From Ostreococcus lucimarinus CCE9901 (lineage: Eukaryota > Chlorophyta > Mamiellophyceae > Mamiellales > Bathycoccaceae), in NCBI RefSeq assembly GCF_000092065.1, contig NC_009367.1:1-64000 (forward strand): a DNA stretch of 64,000 nucleotides. The letters are read 5' to 3'. Every line of letters begins with the position of its first letter. Position 1 is the stretch's first letter. A program made the translations under genes and the position numbers. The notes below the pieces were generated by a model, which searched no databases, was not told where the DNA came from, and worked only from the letters and a program-made list of their open reading frames with translations. Below, piece by piece: positions 54,838-64,000 of this stretch.

Positions 54838-57823
54838 GGCGATCGCGAACGAAGCGAACGAGACGAGGGTGGATTATAAATCCATGCGCGCGCCGACGAC
54901 GACGCACGGGTTTAGGCTCGTCAGGGAGGATTACATCGCGGAGTACGACGCGAAGGCGTTCTTGTTTAAGCACGAAAAAACCGGCGCGGAGGTGATGTCG
55001 TTGAGCAATGAGGATGAGAATAAAACGTTCGGGGTGACGTTTCGAACGCCGCCGAGTAACTCGACGGGGATACCGCACATTTTGGAACACTCGGTGCTGT
55101 GCGGGTCGAGAAAGTATCCGATCAAGGAACCGTTCGTGGAGTTGATCAAGGGGTCGTTGAACACGTTTTTGAACGCGATGACGTGGCCCGATAAGACGGC
55201 GTATCCGGTGGCGTCGTGTAACTTGCAAGATTTCAGAAACTTGACGGACGTGTACCTGGACGCGGTGTTTCATCCGCGGTGCATCTCGAACGAAAAGACG
55301 TTTGAGCAAGAGGGGTGGCACTACGAGCTCGACGACGCGAGCGGGCCGATGACATTCAAGGGGGTGGTTTTCAACGAGATGAAGGGGGTGTATTCATCGC
55401 CGGATTCCGTGCTCGCGCGCGAGTGCCAGCAAGCGCTTTTTCCAGACAACACGTACGGCGTGGACTCGGGCGGCGACCCCACGGTGATTCCCGAGTTGAC
55501 GTTTGCCGAGTTTAAGGAATTCCACGCCAAGTTTTATCACCCGAGCAACTCGCGCATGTGGTTTTACGGCGACGACGACGTGGAGGAGCGCTTGAAAATT
55601 TTGGCGTCTTTCCTTGACGAGTTCGATCGTCGCGAAGTGGACAGCACGATCGCTACTCAAAAGTTTTTCACCGAGCCTCGACGCGTCGTCAAGACGTACT
55701 CCACGGGCGAGGGCGAGGACGCTCAAAAGTCCTTCGTCCAAGTCAACTGGTTGCTCAGCGAAGAGCCGTTCGATCCCGAAACTGGCCTCGCCGTTGGTTT
55801 CTTGGACCATTTATTGATGGGTTCGCAATCTGCACCGCTTCGCTTGGCGCTCGAAGAGTCTGGTCTCGGTGAAGCCATCGTCGGCTACGGATTGGAGGAC
55901 GAGCTCCGCCAGCCGACGTACGCGCTCGGCTTGCGAGGCGTGGCGCAAGAAGACATCCCAAAGGTTGAAAAGCTGATTCACGACACCATCGCCGCGATCG
56001 CGGAGGAAGGTTTCTCGAACGAAGCGATCGAAGCGGCGATTAACTCGATCGAATTCAGCTTGCGCGAAAACAACACTGGTCGGTTCCCGCGAGGTTTGTC
56101 GCTCATGTTCCGCTCGATGAGCACGTGGCTGTACGAGGGCGATCCTTTCGAGCCGCTGCGATTCGAAGAACCGCTCGCGAAGCTTAAGGCTAGAATCGCC
56201 GCCGGCGATATCTTCCGTCCTCTGATGCGTCGATTGCTCATCGAAAACACGCACCAAGTCACCGTCGAACTCAACCCGGATTCCACGCTCGCCGAAAAAG
56301 AGGCGGCGGAGGAACAGAGTAAGCTGGACGCTAAGCGCGCGAGCATGACCCCGGAAGAGCTCGAAAAGATGGTGCAAGCGACGAAAGAGCTCAAGGAGCT
56401 CCAAGAGACGTCCGATTCTCCCGAAGCGCTCGCTTGCGTGCCCACGCTCGCCATCAGCGACATCCCGAAGGAGGCCAAGGGCATCCCCACGGATATCTCC
56501 GCCGTCGGCGCCACCAAGGTGTTAACGCACGACTTGTTCACGAACGATATCTTGTATGCCGAGCACTTGCTCGACCTGAAGACGGTGCCGGCACACTTGT
56601 TGCCGCTCATCCCGCTGTGGACTCGCGCTCTCGGTCGCATGGGCACCAAGACGAAATCTTTCATCGAATTCGATCAGCTCATCAGCGCGCAAACGGGCGG
56701 CATTTCCGTGTCTCCGTTTACGTCTGGCATGCGCGACTCGGATGAGATGGCAGCCTTCATGGTCGTTCGCGGTAAAGCCACGAGCGACAAAGTTGGCGTG
56801 ATGCACGAACTCATGTCCGAACTCATGCTCGAGGCGAAGTTTGACGACAAGAACATCTTCAAGCAACTCGTGCTTGAGACGCGCGCGGGGATGGAATCTC
56901 GCGTGCAAGGCTCGGGCCACAGCGTCGCCGCCGGTCGCCTTGATGCCCAAGACTCGGTCGCGGGCTGGGTGAGCGAACAGATGGGGGGGTTGGCGCAGCT
57001 CGATTACCTTCGTGAGCTCGTGAAGCGCGTCGACAACGACTGGGACGGCGTGTTGGCGGATCTTTACACGATTTCGGCGTGCCTGAACAACCGCGCTGGA
57101 AGCGTCACCAACTTGACGGCGGATGCAAAGACGCTGGATCTCTCCATGCCTTCGGTCGAGGCGTTCTTGAACTCTTTACCCGCCACGGGCGCTGGCAAGT
57201 CTGAACAATGGACCGGGATCAACGCCAAGCAAAACGAAATCCTCACCGTCCCGACGCAAGTCAACTACGTCGGCAAGGCGGCCAACTTGTACAAGGCGGG
57301 GTACGAACTTCACGGAAGCTCTTACGTCATCAACAAATTGCTCGGCACGACGTGGTTGTGGGATCGCGTGCGCGTTTCCGGCGGTGCTTACGGCGGCTTC
57401 AGCGATTTCGACTCGCACAGCGGTATGTTCACCTACCTCTCCTACCGCGATCCGAACTTGTTGAAGACGCTCGACAACTACGACGCCACCGTTGACTTTT
57501 TGCGCAACCTCGAAATCGGCAAGGAGGAGCTCACGAAGAGCATCATCGGTACCATCGGCGACGTCGACTCGTACCAACTTCCCGACTCAAAGGGTTACAC
57601 CGCGTTGATGCGACACTTGCTCAAGGTGACGGACGAAGAGCGTCAAGAGCGTCGTGATCAAATTTTGGGCACGACGCAAAAGGACTTCAAGGACTTCGCC
57701 GACGCGCTCGAAACCGTGCGTGGCGCCGACGCGACGAGCGTCAGCGTCGCCTCGGTCGAGGCGGCGAAGACCGCCGTCGCCGAACGACCGGATCTCAACT
57801 TTGTCGTCAAGAGCGTTATGTGA
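54680..57823 (+). CDS. Presequence protease PreP (M16C metalloprotease)
   Basis: 1047 residues. A Thr/Ala/Arg-rich presequence of about 70 residues, part of it coded by ACG repeats, precedes the protease. The zinc site is the inverted motif HILEH (His133, Glu136, His137), with the distal Glu in the NEMKGVYSSPDS region. The two halves of the clam-shell, linked by a Glu/Lys-rich helical hinge (about 530-610), are both present; the second half ends with LGTTWLWDRVRVSGGAYGG. PreP degrades cleaved transit and presequences in the plastid stroma and mitochondrial matrix. The length matches plant PreP. Confidence 0.95.
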
Positions 57824-57941
57824 GAGCGTTTAGATAATCTACAACTCAACCTATAGTAGCCGCAATCTAAAGAGAAAAAATGAATTTAATCCGACGAGCC
57901 GTCATCCACAATGCGACGCGTCGGCGTCGGCGGCTCCGCGA

Positions 57942-58616
57942 TCAACATCCGCCCACCGCGATCTGCCCCTCGATGTCCAGCGTCGGGTTCTGACACAGCT
58001 TTCGCGCGTCGCTCAATGACAACAGCGCGCCCTCGAACTCCGCGCCCTCCACGTTCGCCCATCGTCCATCCTCGCCCTTGCCGAAGCTCGCGTTCGACAG
58101 CAGCGCGTTCGCGAAATTCGCCCCTCTCAAATCCGACCCATCGAATCGCGCCTCGTACGCGTTCGCGCTCGCAAAGTTCACCCCGCGCAGATTCGAATTT
58201 CGCGCCGACGTCCGGCTCATCTCCGTCTCAGAGGCGTCGGCGTTTTCAAAATTCGTCCCGTCCATGACGACGCCGGAAAGAATTTTCCCTCGCAGCTGCT
58301 TCCCCGAGTAATCGCACCCCGTAAGCGTGAGCACCGCCTCCGGCAGCGCGCCCGTGGACACCTCGAGAGAAAACTTCGCGCGCACGTCCGAGAACGCGTC
58401 GAGCGCGCGCAGCGTGCATCCCTCGGGCGTGGAGATCGTCGGCGGTGGTTTCTGACCCACCGAGGCGACCGCGTCGGCGTCGAGCGGCGACGTCGCGAGC
58501 GCGAGCGAGAGCGCGACCGCGGCGACGCGCGAATGCGCGGGCGTCGTCGTCGCGCGCGTCGTCGCGCGCGCGCTCGGCGCGAACGGCGCCGCGCGGGCGA
58601 AGGCGACGCGCGTCAT
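57942..58616 (-). CDS. Pentapeptide-repeat thylakoid lumen protein
   Basis: 224 residues. The bipartite N-terminus (MTRVAFARAAPFAPSARATT, then a hydrophobic VAAVALSLALATSPLDADA ending in Ala-x-Ala) fits a chloroplast transit peptide followed by a thylakoid signal. The mature part has pentapeptide repeats of the A(D/N)LxX type: LRGKILSGVVMDGTNFENAD, then LRGVNFASANAYEARFDGSDLRGANFANALL. It ends in a Cys-containing tail (KLCQNP ... GGC). Lumenal pentapeptide proteins exist in plants and cyanobacteria, with an unclear function. Confidence 0.85.
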   Translation of the reverse strand: MTRVAFARAAPFAPSARATTRATTTPAHSRVAAVALSLALATSPLDADAVASVGQKPPPTISTPEGCTLRALDAFSDVRAKFSLEVSTGALPEAVLTLTGCDYSGKQLRGKILSGVVMDGTNFENADASETEMSRTSARNSNLRGVNFASANAYEARFDGSDLRGANFANALLSNASFGKGEDGRWANVEGAEFEGALLSLSDARKLCQNPTLDIEGQIAVGGC

Positions 58617-58683
58617 GATGCGGCGTCGAGTCTGTCTAGTCGGCGTCTTCGCTACAAACGCGTCGTTCGTCGCCGGTCGTCGC

Positions 58684-59289
58684 TCATCGCGCCGCGGATT
58701 TCTCCGTCGAAGATTCCCTCTTCTTCTCCTTCTTCTCCTTCTTCTCCTTCTTCTCCTTCTTCGCCTTCTTTTCTTTCGCCGCGCTCGGCGACGCGTCGTT
58801 CTCGTCGTCGTCGCCGCGCGCCTCGAAACCGTCGTCGCTCGCCTCTAATCTTCGCGTCAGCGTCAGTTCCCGCGCGATCCCGACGCTCGACGCCGTCAAC
58901 AGCGACGCATTATTTTCATCGCCATCGCTCGCGTCCGCGACGTCGTACGCGCGCGCGATCGTTCTCCCGAAATCTCCGAGTCTGTATTCGCTCGTCGTCG
59001 CCGCGTCGTCCCGCCGTCCCCCGCGCGTCGTCGTCGTCGTCATCACCAGCCCGTCCACGTCCGCCAGCCTGACGTCTCCCGGCACGCGCACGAGCACCAA
59101 ACTCGACTCGATTCTTTCGTCGTCGTCGTCTTCCGCGTCGTCGTCGCGCGTCGTCACGACGCGATGTCGCCCCGGGACGTCCGCGGCGGCGGCGCGAATT
59201 CCTTCGTACGTCGCGTCGTACATCGCGCGCGCGCGCGCGTCCACGAGCGCGCCGATCGTCGTCGTCGTCCCTCGCGTCGTCGTCGTCAT
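58684..59289 (-). CDS. Hypothetical protein with Lys-Glu tail
   Basis: 201 residues. It starts with Thr-rich sequence and IGALVDARARAMYDAT, contains an acidic Asp run and ends in a tail of repeating Lys-Lys-Glu (KKEKKEKKEKKEKK). Nothing in it is recognised as a known domain. The tail suggests a nuclear or RNA-associated protein, but that is inference. A CTGAC-like branch motif occurs inside the reading frame (about 58865), so unrecognised splicing cannot be excluded. Confidence 0.45.
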   Translation of the reverse strand: MTTTTRGTTTTIGALVDARARAMYDATYEGIRAAAADVPGRHRVVTTRDDDAEDDDDERIESSLVLVRVPGDVRLADVDGLVMTTTTTRGGRRDDAATTSEYRLGDFGRTIARAYDVADASDGDENNASLLTASSVGIARELTLTRRLEASDDGFEARGDDDENDASPSAAKEKKAKKEKKEKKEKKEKKRESSTEKSAAR

Positions 59290-59368
59290 CGCGCGTCGTC
59301 GCGTCGTCGCGTCGTCGTCCGCGTCGTCGTGTGACGATTCGACGCCGCATTCGTCACACGGCGACGCG

Positions 59369-62300
59369 ATGCGCGCGCGCGCGCGATCGAGGCGCGCGAG
59401 GCGCGCGCGCGCGCTCGCGATGCGCGTCGCCGTCGTCGCGGCGTGCGCGGTCGAGCGCGCGCGCGCGACGCGCGAGGACGCGGTCGGGACGAAAGATTTC
59501 GCGCTCGAGCGCGTCGGCGACGCGCGCGCGTGCGTCGCGCGGCTGTGCGCGTCGAGCGACGCGATCGCGAGCGTCGACGCGGCGACGGGCGCGATCGAGT
59601 GGCGCGTCGCGAGCGAGGACGCGATCGAGACGTTCGCGGCGGACGCGGCGCGCGGCGTGGCGACGACGACGTCGGGACGGGCGGACGCGCGAGGGAAGAC
59701 GATCCGTGGATACGATCTGCGCGACGCCCCGGGAGCGCTGCTGTGGGAAGATGTCAGCTACGGGGACGCGCACGAGAGCGAGCGGGCGATGCGGGAGGCG
59801 GAGACGCACGCGAGGGACGCGCCGGACGCGGCGGCGGGCGACGGGACGACGACGACGCTGGCGAGGGGGGAAGTGGTGATGCGAGAGACGCGCTCGGGGG
59901 AGGTTTTGTGGCGAGCGAAGGTGCGAGAGGCGGTGGTGGACGTGGCGTGGGCGCGGGTGTTCGTGGAGACGACGCGAGAGACGGCGTACGCGGTGGGGCG
60001 CGCGAGAGACGGCGGCGCGCCGTGCGCGGCGGCGATTCGCGTCGCGGACGGCTCGATCATCGGCGCCAAGTGCGCGGGTTCGAAGCACGCCGGCGTCGAG
60101 GGCGCGTTCACGATCGTCAGCGGTGAGAAAAAGTCGAGCGCGCTGGCGAGGATGGCGAATGGAAAATTGGTCGTCGTCGACGTCGACGCGTTGGCTCGCG
60201 GAAGCGCTCTCTTCGGCGCGGCGACGATCTCGAGCTTTCCAGCGCACGTTTACGGCGACGTCGACGCGTTGGAACCGCTGCGGGGACACGACGTGCGCGC
60301 GCAAGAGGCGGCGCAGACGCACGGTTTCGCCGTCGCGCGCGCGGGCGACGCGTGCGCGTTGATTCGCGTCGAGGCGGACACCGGCGCGATGCGCGTCGTC
60401 GCGAGATACGACGACGCGTGTCCCGCGTTCACGTCCGTGCACGTGCGCTCGGGGAAAGGGAAATTTGGTCTCGACGCCATCACCATCGGCGTCGTGCGCT
60501 CGAACGTCGTCGGTGAGGGTGTGAGAGAGTACGAGCGGTTCGCCATCTCAGTCGCGGACGGCGCGACGCGACGAGTCGGAACTTCTCGCCGCGGCGACGC
60601 GCGCGCGCGTGCGGGGCCGCCTGCGCGAGCCTTCTTCACATCGGATGACGCGGATGCGATGATCGTGGTCGACGAGGACGCGACGATGACGTACCACGAA
60701 GGGAACGTCGTGCGCTGGACGCGAGAAGAGGCTACCTCGCAAGCCGTTCAAGTCATCTTCGGCGACCTTCCCGAGAAGACGGACGCCGCGGGCGGCGTCC
60801 AGTTCACGAAACTCTCCTTGCGCGATCGCTCCGAGCTGCAATTGCTCGCGCTTAAGGCGCGATTCCAGCTCGCCGGGCCGAGAGAGATGGCGCGACTGAT
60901 CCATCTCCGCAGCGCGGACGCGACCAAGTTACTCGCCAAGAGAGACGCCAACGGATTTCGTAAATCCATCTTGACGCTCTCCGAGCGAGGTGCGATCGTG
61001 GCGTTGCACAACGGTGACGGAAGAACGCTTTGGCGTCAATATCTGGGTGGAAAATCCGTTGGGACGTTCAAGAGTCTGATGAAGTGGAAACCAATCGGCG
61101 GCGACGACGAAGTCGACTACGCACTCGCGATGGCGAAATCGTCGACGACGACGACCTTCTTCGTCGTCAACCAATTCACCGGAGAACTATTCGGCAAGCC
61201 TACGATCGTGGACGTCGCTGCGGCGCACGTGTTGCCCTTCACTCTACCCACAGGCGAAGACGCGCTGATCGTCGTCGACGCCGAAGGCCGCGCGGCGACG
61301 TACCCGAAGCGGGCCGAGCCGAGCGCGTTGGACGCGCTCAATAGTCTGTCGTACTACAAAGTCGATCAAACGACGAACGAGGTGCGAGGGTACAAACTTC
61401 GCAAAGCCTCGGATGGAATGACGACGATGGATTCTCTGCACACGTGGACGGTGTCGTTCCCACCAGCAGCCGGTTCCATCGTTGGATTCGCAAACAAGCC
61501 CACGTCTGAAGAACGCGTCAACTCGTGGACGCGCGTGCCGGGCGATCGCTCGACACTCTTCAAGTATCTCAATCCAAACACCATCTTCGTCGCCACGAGC
61601 GACGGAACCGCGGTGCACGTGAGCTTGATCGACGGCGTCACGGGAAGGATATTGTATCGCGTTCGCCACGGCGACGCGCGCGGACCGGTAAAAGCCGTGG
61701 TATGCGAAAATTGGGTGGCGTATCACTACTTCAACACGCGAGCGAAGCGGTACGCGATGAGCGTGCTCGAAATGTTCGATGACGGCGAAGAACGGCGAAA
61801 CTTAGCGGTGGGCGATTTACTGTACGATTCAATTTTGGGAAAAACGCGAAACGAGACGTCCAGCTCGTTGAATCCGCCACCCTTGCGCATCATCGGTCAG
61901 AGCTATTACGTTCGCCCGGAAGCCAAGATGATTTCCGTGACGCGTTCGAAGCGGGGCGTCACCGAGCCGGCGGTTCTGCTCGCCACGGCGAACGATCAAG
62001 TCGCGGCAATCGATAAGCGATTCTTAGATCCAAGGCGCCCGAACAAACCATCGGCGGCGGACCGAGAGGAAGGTTTGATCCCGTACACCGAAGTCATTCC
62101 GATTTTTCCCGGAAGCTGGGTCACGCACAAGCGCGTCGTACACGGCCTTCGCGGTCTCGTCACGGCGCCCGCCGAGCTCGAATCGTCTATTCACTTCGTC
62201 GCTCATGGTTTGGACTTGTTTTACGCCCGCATCACCCCGAGTCAATCCTTTGACGCCTTGGACGATGATTTCAATTATGTATTGCTCGTCTTCACCTTGG

Positions 62301-62374
62301 TCGCGCTCGCCGTCGGCGCTTTCGTGACAAAGCGCGCGGCGGATGCGGCTGACGCGAATCACGCGTGGCGATGA
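59369..62374 (+). CDS. EMC1: ER membrane protein complex subunit 1 (EMC1)
   Basis: 1001 residues (or 984 from the ATG at 59420, which gives a better signal peptide). The N-terminal half is a lumenal beta-propeller whose strands include the quinoprotein-like turns DAATGAIEWRV, ETRSGEVLWRAKV and NGDGRTLWRQYLG; the C-terminal EMC1 domain has LRIIGQSYYVR, TEPAVLLATANDQVAAIDKRFLDPRRP and SHITF-like SSIHFVAHGLDLFYARITPSQ, then a single membrane helix (YVLLVFTLVALAVGAFV) and a short basic tail. EMC inserts tail-anchored and multi-spanning proteins into the ER membrane. Signal, fold order and topology match. Confidence 0.93.
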   Translation: MRARARSRRARRARALAMRVAVVAACAVERARATREDAVGTKDFALERVGDARACVARLCASSDAIASVDAATGAIEWRVASEDAIETFAADAARGVATTTSGRADARGKTIRGYDLRDAPGALLWEDVSYGDAHESERAMREAETHARDAPDAAAGDGTTTTLARGEVVMRETRSGEVLWRAKVREAVVDVAWARVFVETTRETAYAVGRARDGGAPCAAAIRVADGSIIGAKCAGSKHAGVEGAFTIVSGEKKSSALARMANGKLVVVDVDALARGSALFGAATISSFPAHVYGDVDALEPLRGHDVRAQEAAQTHGFAVARAGDACALIRVEADTGAMRVVARYDDACPAFTSVHVRSGKGKFGLDAITIGVVRSNVVGEGVREYERFAISVADGATRRVGTSRRGDARARAGPPARAFFTSDDADAMIVVDEDATMTYHEGNVVRWTREEATSQAVQVIFGDLPEKTDAAGGVQFTKLSLRDRSELQLLALKARFQLAGPREMARLIHLRSADATKLLAKRDANGFRKSILTLSERGAIVALHNGDGRTLWRQYLGGKSVGTFKSLMKWKPIGGDDEVDYALAMAKSSTTTTFFVVNQFTGELFGKPTIVDVAAAHVLPFTLPTGEDALIVVDAEGRAATYPKRAEPSALDALNSLSYYKVDQTTNEVRGYKLRKASDGMTTMDSLHTWTVSFPPAAGSIVGFANKPTSEERVNSWTRVPGDRSTLFKYLNPNTIFVATSDGTAVHVSLIDGVTGRILYRVRHGDARGPVKAVVCENWVAYHYFNTRAKRYAMSVLEMFDDGEERRNLAVGDLLYDSILGKTRNETSSSLNPPPLRIIGQSYYVRPEAKMISVTRSKRGVTEPAVLLATANDQVAAIDKRFLDPRRPNKPSAADREEGLIPYTEVIPIFPGSWVTHKRVVHGLRGLVTAPAELESSIHFVAHGLDLFYARITPSQSFDALDDDFNYVLLVFTLVALAVGAFVTKRAADAADANHAWR

Positions 62375-62459
62375 TCGCGCTTTACCTCGATGCGCGTGGT
62401 CTCGATTAGCTATAGTTACAGCAAGCTGGTTGTGAAATCTAAAATCTATCGTCATTTCG

Positions 62460-63536
62460 CTACGCGCCGAATTTCTCACACACACCCTTGGCGAACCAAA
62501 AGTCGACGCCGTCGTGCTCGTCGCGCGCTCGTTCGCGAGATTTTCGGCAGTACACGCGAGGGTCGTTGTAATCGCGCGACTTCACTCCCGCGTATCCATC
62601 CAACGTGGTTCCAGCATCGATGAGCCCCCAGCCTTTGGAGTTGATGCGATCTTGCGCGCTCAAAATCGCGGTCTTCGCCGCCATACCGGCCGCCATGATG
62701 ACCACCGGCGGCTCGTCGAACGCGTCGCCGATTTCGAAAATTCGCTGTACGACGGAATCCGCGGCGCCGTCGCCGCCCATCCCCTTCCCACTCGCGTCTA
62801 CGAACGCGCTGTGCCCTATGAACGGCAACCCCTCGACGTGAGGTGGCCCCACTAAAATCACCTTGCGCTTTGCCTCGCGAACGACGTTGATGTACCCGTC
62901 GACGCCGTTCTCCTTCCACATCGACCTATCGTCGTCCCCCGGATCACCCATCGGCAAGAAAAAAAACGCGTGCCCGATCGTATCGTTCACGTCCACGCCG
63001 TCCATCGCCGCGTTCCAATTATTCCGCAGCGCCCCGTTGCACAGCCAGTGCACGCCGACGTTGAGCACGCAGTTCGGCGTCGCGCTCACGCTCATCAGCG
63101 CCCGCACCGCCAGTCGCATCGGCGACCCATCCCTCGCGCTCGAAATCATCTCCGCGTCTCCCCAGCGCGCCCATCCGAATCCGACGCGCGCGCGCGTCCT
63201 CCGTTCGACCTCTCTCACGAGCGCGAAGTCGCGCGTCGCGAACCGTCCTCGCACGTCGCGCTCGTTCGTGCACGCGCCCTCGTCTTTCGCCCCCGCGAGC
63301 AGCGTCGCCTTCAGCGTCGACCGCGTCGCGTCGTCTCGCGCCGCCGTCGCCGCTTCCGCGCCCTCGCGCGCGTCGTCGTCGACGGACGTCGTCGCGCTCG
63401 ACGTCGACGCCGTCGACGACGCCTCGCCGCCGGACCGCCACCGCGCGCCGACGGTGACGCACGCGACGAGCGCGAGGGCGCACGCGAGCGCGCGCTTCGC
63501 CGCGCGCGCGCCGCGCGCGCGTCGTCGCGTCGCCAT
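62460..63536 (-). CDS. Type II membrane protein with GT-D-type (DUF1792-like) glycosyltransferase domain
   Basis: 358 residues from the ATG at 63536. A short basic N-terminus and one hydrophobic segment (ALACALALVACVTVGA) predict a Golgi/ER type II anchor, followed by a Ser/Thr/Ala-rich stem. The lumenal domain (from about 120) contains RVGFGWARWGDAEMI, whose GDAE fits the Asp-x-Glu signature of the GT-D fold, then VGVHWLCNGALRNNW, KVILVGPPHVEGLPFI, PPVVIMAAGMAAKTAIL and GWGLIDAGTTLDG. These blocks resemble bacterial DUF1792 glycosyltransferases. The sugar is unknown. The similarity is by recalled pattern, moderate confidence. Confidence 0.6.
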   Translation of the reverse strand: MATRRRARGARAAKRALACALALVACVTVGARWRSGGEASSTASTSSATTSVDDDAREGAEAATAARDDATRSTLKATLLAGAKDEGACTNERDVRGRFATRDFALVREVERRTRARVGFGWARWGDAEMISSARDGSPMRLAVRALMSVSATPNCVLNVGVHWLCNGALRNNWNAAMDGVDVNDTIGHAFFFLPMGDPGDDDRSMWKENGVDGYINVVREAKRKVILVGPPHVEGLPFIGHSAFVDASGKGMGGDGAADSVVQRIFEIGDAFDEPPVVIMAAGMAAKTAILSAQDRINSKGWGLIDAGTTLDGYAGVKSRDYNDPRVYCRKSRERARDEHDGVDFWFAKGVCEKFGA

Positions 63537-63911
63537 GCGTCGCCGCGCGCGCGCGCGATGGATGGATGCGTCGCGCCTTCGATCATAAATTACACGCACT
63601 CACTGTATACACATACCCGAACGTCCGAAGATTTGGATATATAAATACACGCATTCGAGCGCTCGATCGCCCATGACGCGATCGTGCCCTCGCCCGCGCG
63701 TCTCGCGGCGACGGCGCGCGCCGCGCACCGCGACGCGTCGCCGCGATCGACGCGCGAATCGCGACGGGCGCGACGCGCGCGAGGCGTGGATCACCGCCGA
63801 CCGTCACGTCGCGAGCGCGCGAATCGCGCGCCGCGGCGACGTCGCGAGAGGATTCGATCGCCGCGCGATCGAGATCGCATCTTCTTTAATTTCCGCGCCG
63901 ACGAACGCGAC
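63537..63911. promoter_or_regulatory. Divergent promoter with TATA box
   Basis: 375 bases between the glycosyltransferase and the last, partial gene. An AT-rich island at 63580-63655 contains TATATAAATA (63638-63647) on the plus strand and, just before it, CCGAACGTCCGAA (63618-63630), a variant of a motif found upstream of two other plus-strand genes here. Confidence 0.55.
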
Positions 63912-64000
63912 ATGAGCGACGACGCGAGCGATGCGGCGGTGAAAACGACGGAGGAGGCGGCGGGCGTCGTCGAGGCGGCGGGCGCGGCGAGCGAGGCGAC
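63912..64000 (+). CDS. Start of a further gene, cut by the window end
   Basis: An ATG at 63912 opens a frame that stays open to the last base, 29 codons: an acidic, Ala/Glu/Asp-rich N-terminus (MSDDASDAAVKTTEEAAG). No domain is visible. The TATA box and shared motif upstream support a real gene start. Confidence 0.5.
   Translation, partial: MSDDASDAAVKTTEEAAGVVEAAGAASEA

Noticed and set aside
1-64000. tRNA, rRNA, transposon, CRISPR or viral insertion
   Set aside because: No cloverleaf, rRNA core, terminal repeat, transposase, reverse transcriptase or spacer array was recognised on reading both strands.

Overview
This is the very end of a linear nuclear chromosome of a unicellular green alga, most likely a Mamiellophyceae picoalga such as Ostreococcus. 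The evidence is a plant-type telomere (CCCTAAA repeats) at base 1, a GC- and CG-rich sequence, extremely dense genes (gaps often under 100 bp) on both strands, few introns, and plant/algal gene content such as plastid transit peptides, a plastid-type ribosomal protein S21, UGP3, fibrillin, PreP and AKR2.

Layout. 1-126 telomere. 400-5265: a ubiquitin protease and an ATAD2/Yta7-like AAA-bromodomain protein. 5332-12308: a Cys-rich conserved protein, a three-exon bS21 gene, a WD40 protein, pyrroline-5-carboxylate reductase and a two-exon R2R3 MYB. 12588-18530: topoisomerase II and Notchless. 18737-30883: a pepsin-fold-like protein, an aldo-keto reductase, a UPF1-like helicase, an NAD-dependent epimerase-like protein head to head with a fibrillin, a possible PIG-X, a PNPO-like protein, a Gly-rich membrane protein and the tRNA t6A enzyme KAE1. 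30938-41616: a VPS9 protein, a three-exon fasciclin protein, a Kv channel, PRMT3 and a SWI3/SMARCC subunit. 41676-49231: a DsbA/FrnE-like gene with an in-frame UGA, a glyoxalase-family protein, a TrhO-like rhodanese, GLE1 and UGP3. 49373-62374: a [2Fe-2S] protein, a hydroxylysine-kinase-like protein, AKR2, PreP, a pentapeptide lumenal protein, an unknown Lys-rich protein and EMC1. 62460-64000: a GT-D-like glycosyltransferase and the start of one more gene.

The genes are ordinary housekeeping and organelle-biogenesis functions, not an operon. Themes recur: plastid biogenesis (bS21, AKR2, PreP, UGP3, fibrillin, lumenal protein), chromatin (ATAD2, PRMT3, SWI3, topoisomerase II, a ubiquitin protease of the SAGA type) and RNA/translation (KAE1, GLE1, UPF1-like helicase, TrhO, Notchless).

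The strongest unusual find is the gene at 41676-42413. The first Cys of the DsbA active site (CPWC) is replaced by an in-frame TGA, and the 3' UTR holds a structure with the full layout of a eukaryotic SECIS element, so this is very probably a selenoprotein (U-P-W-C). Several genes only make sense when spliced. Every acceptor I could place, eight in all, has the same branch motif, CTGAC, 15-40 bases upstream, usually paired with a GTGCG donor; this let me recover the exons of bS21, MYB, topoisomerase II and the fasciclin protein. No mobile elements, rRNA, tRNA or CRISPR arrays were recognised.
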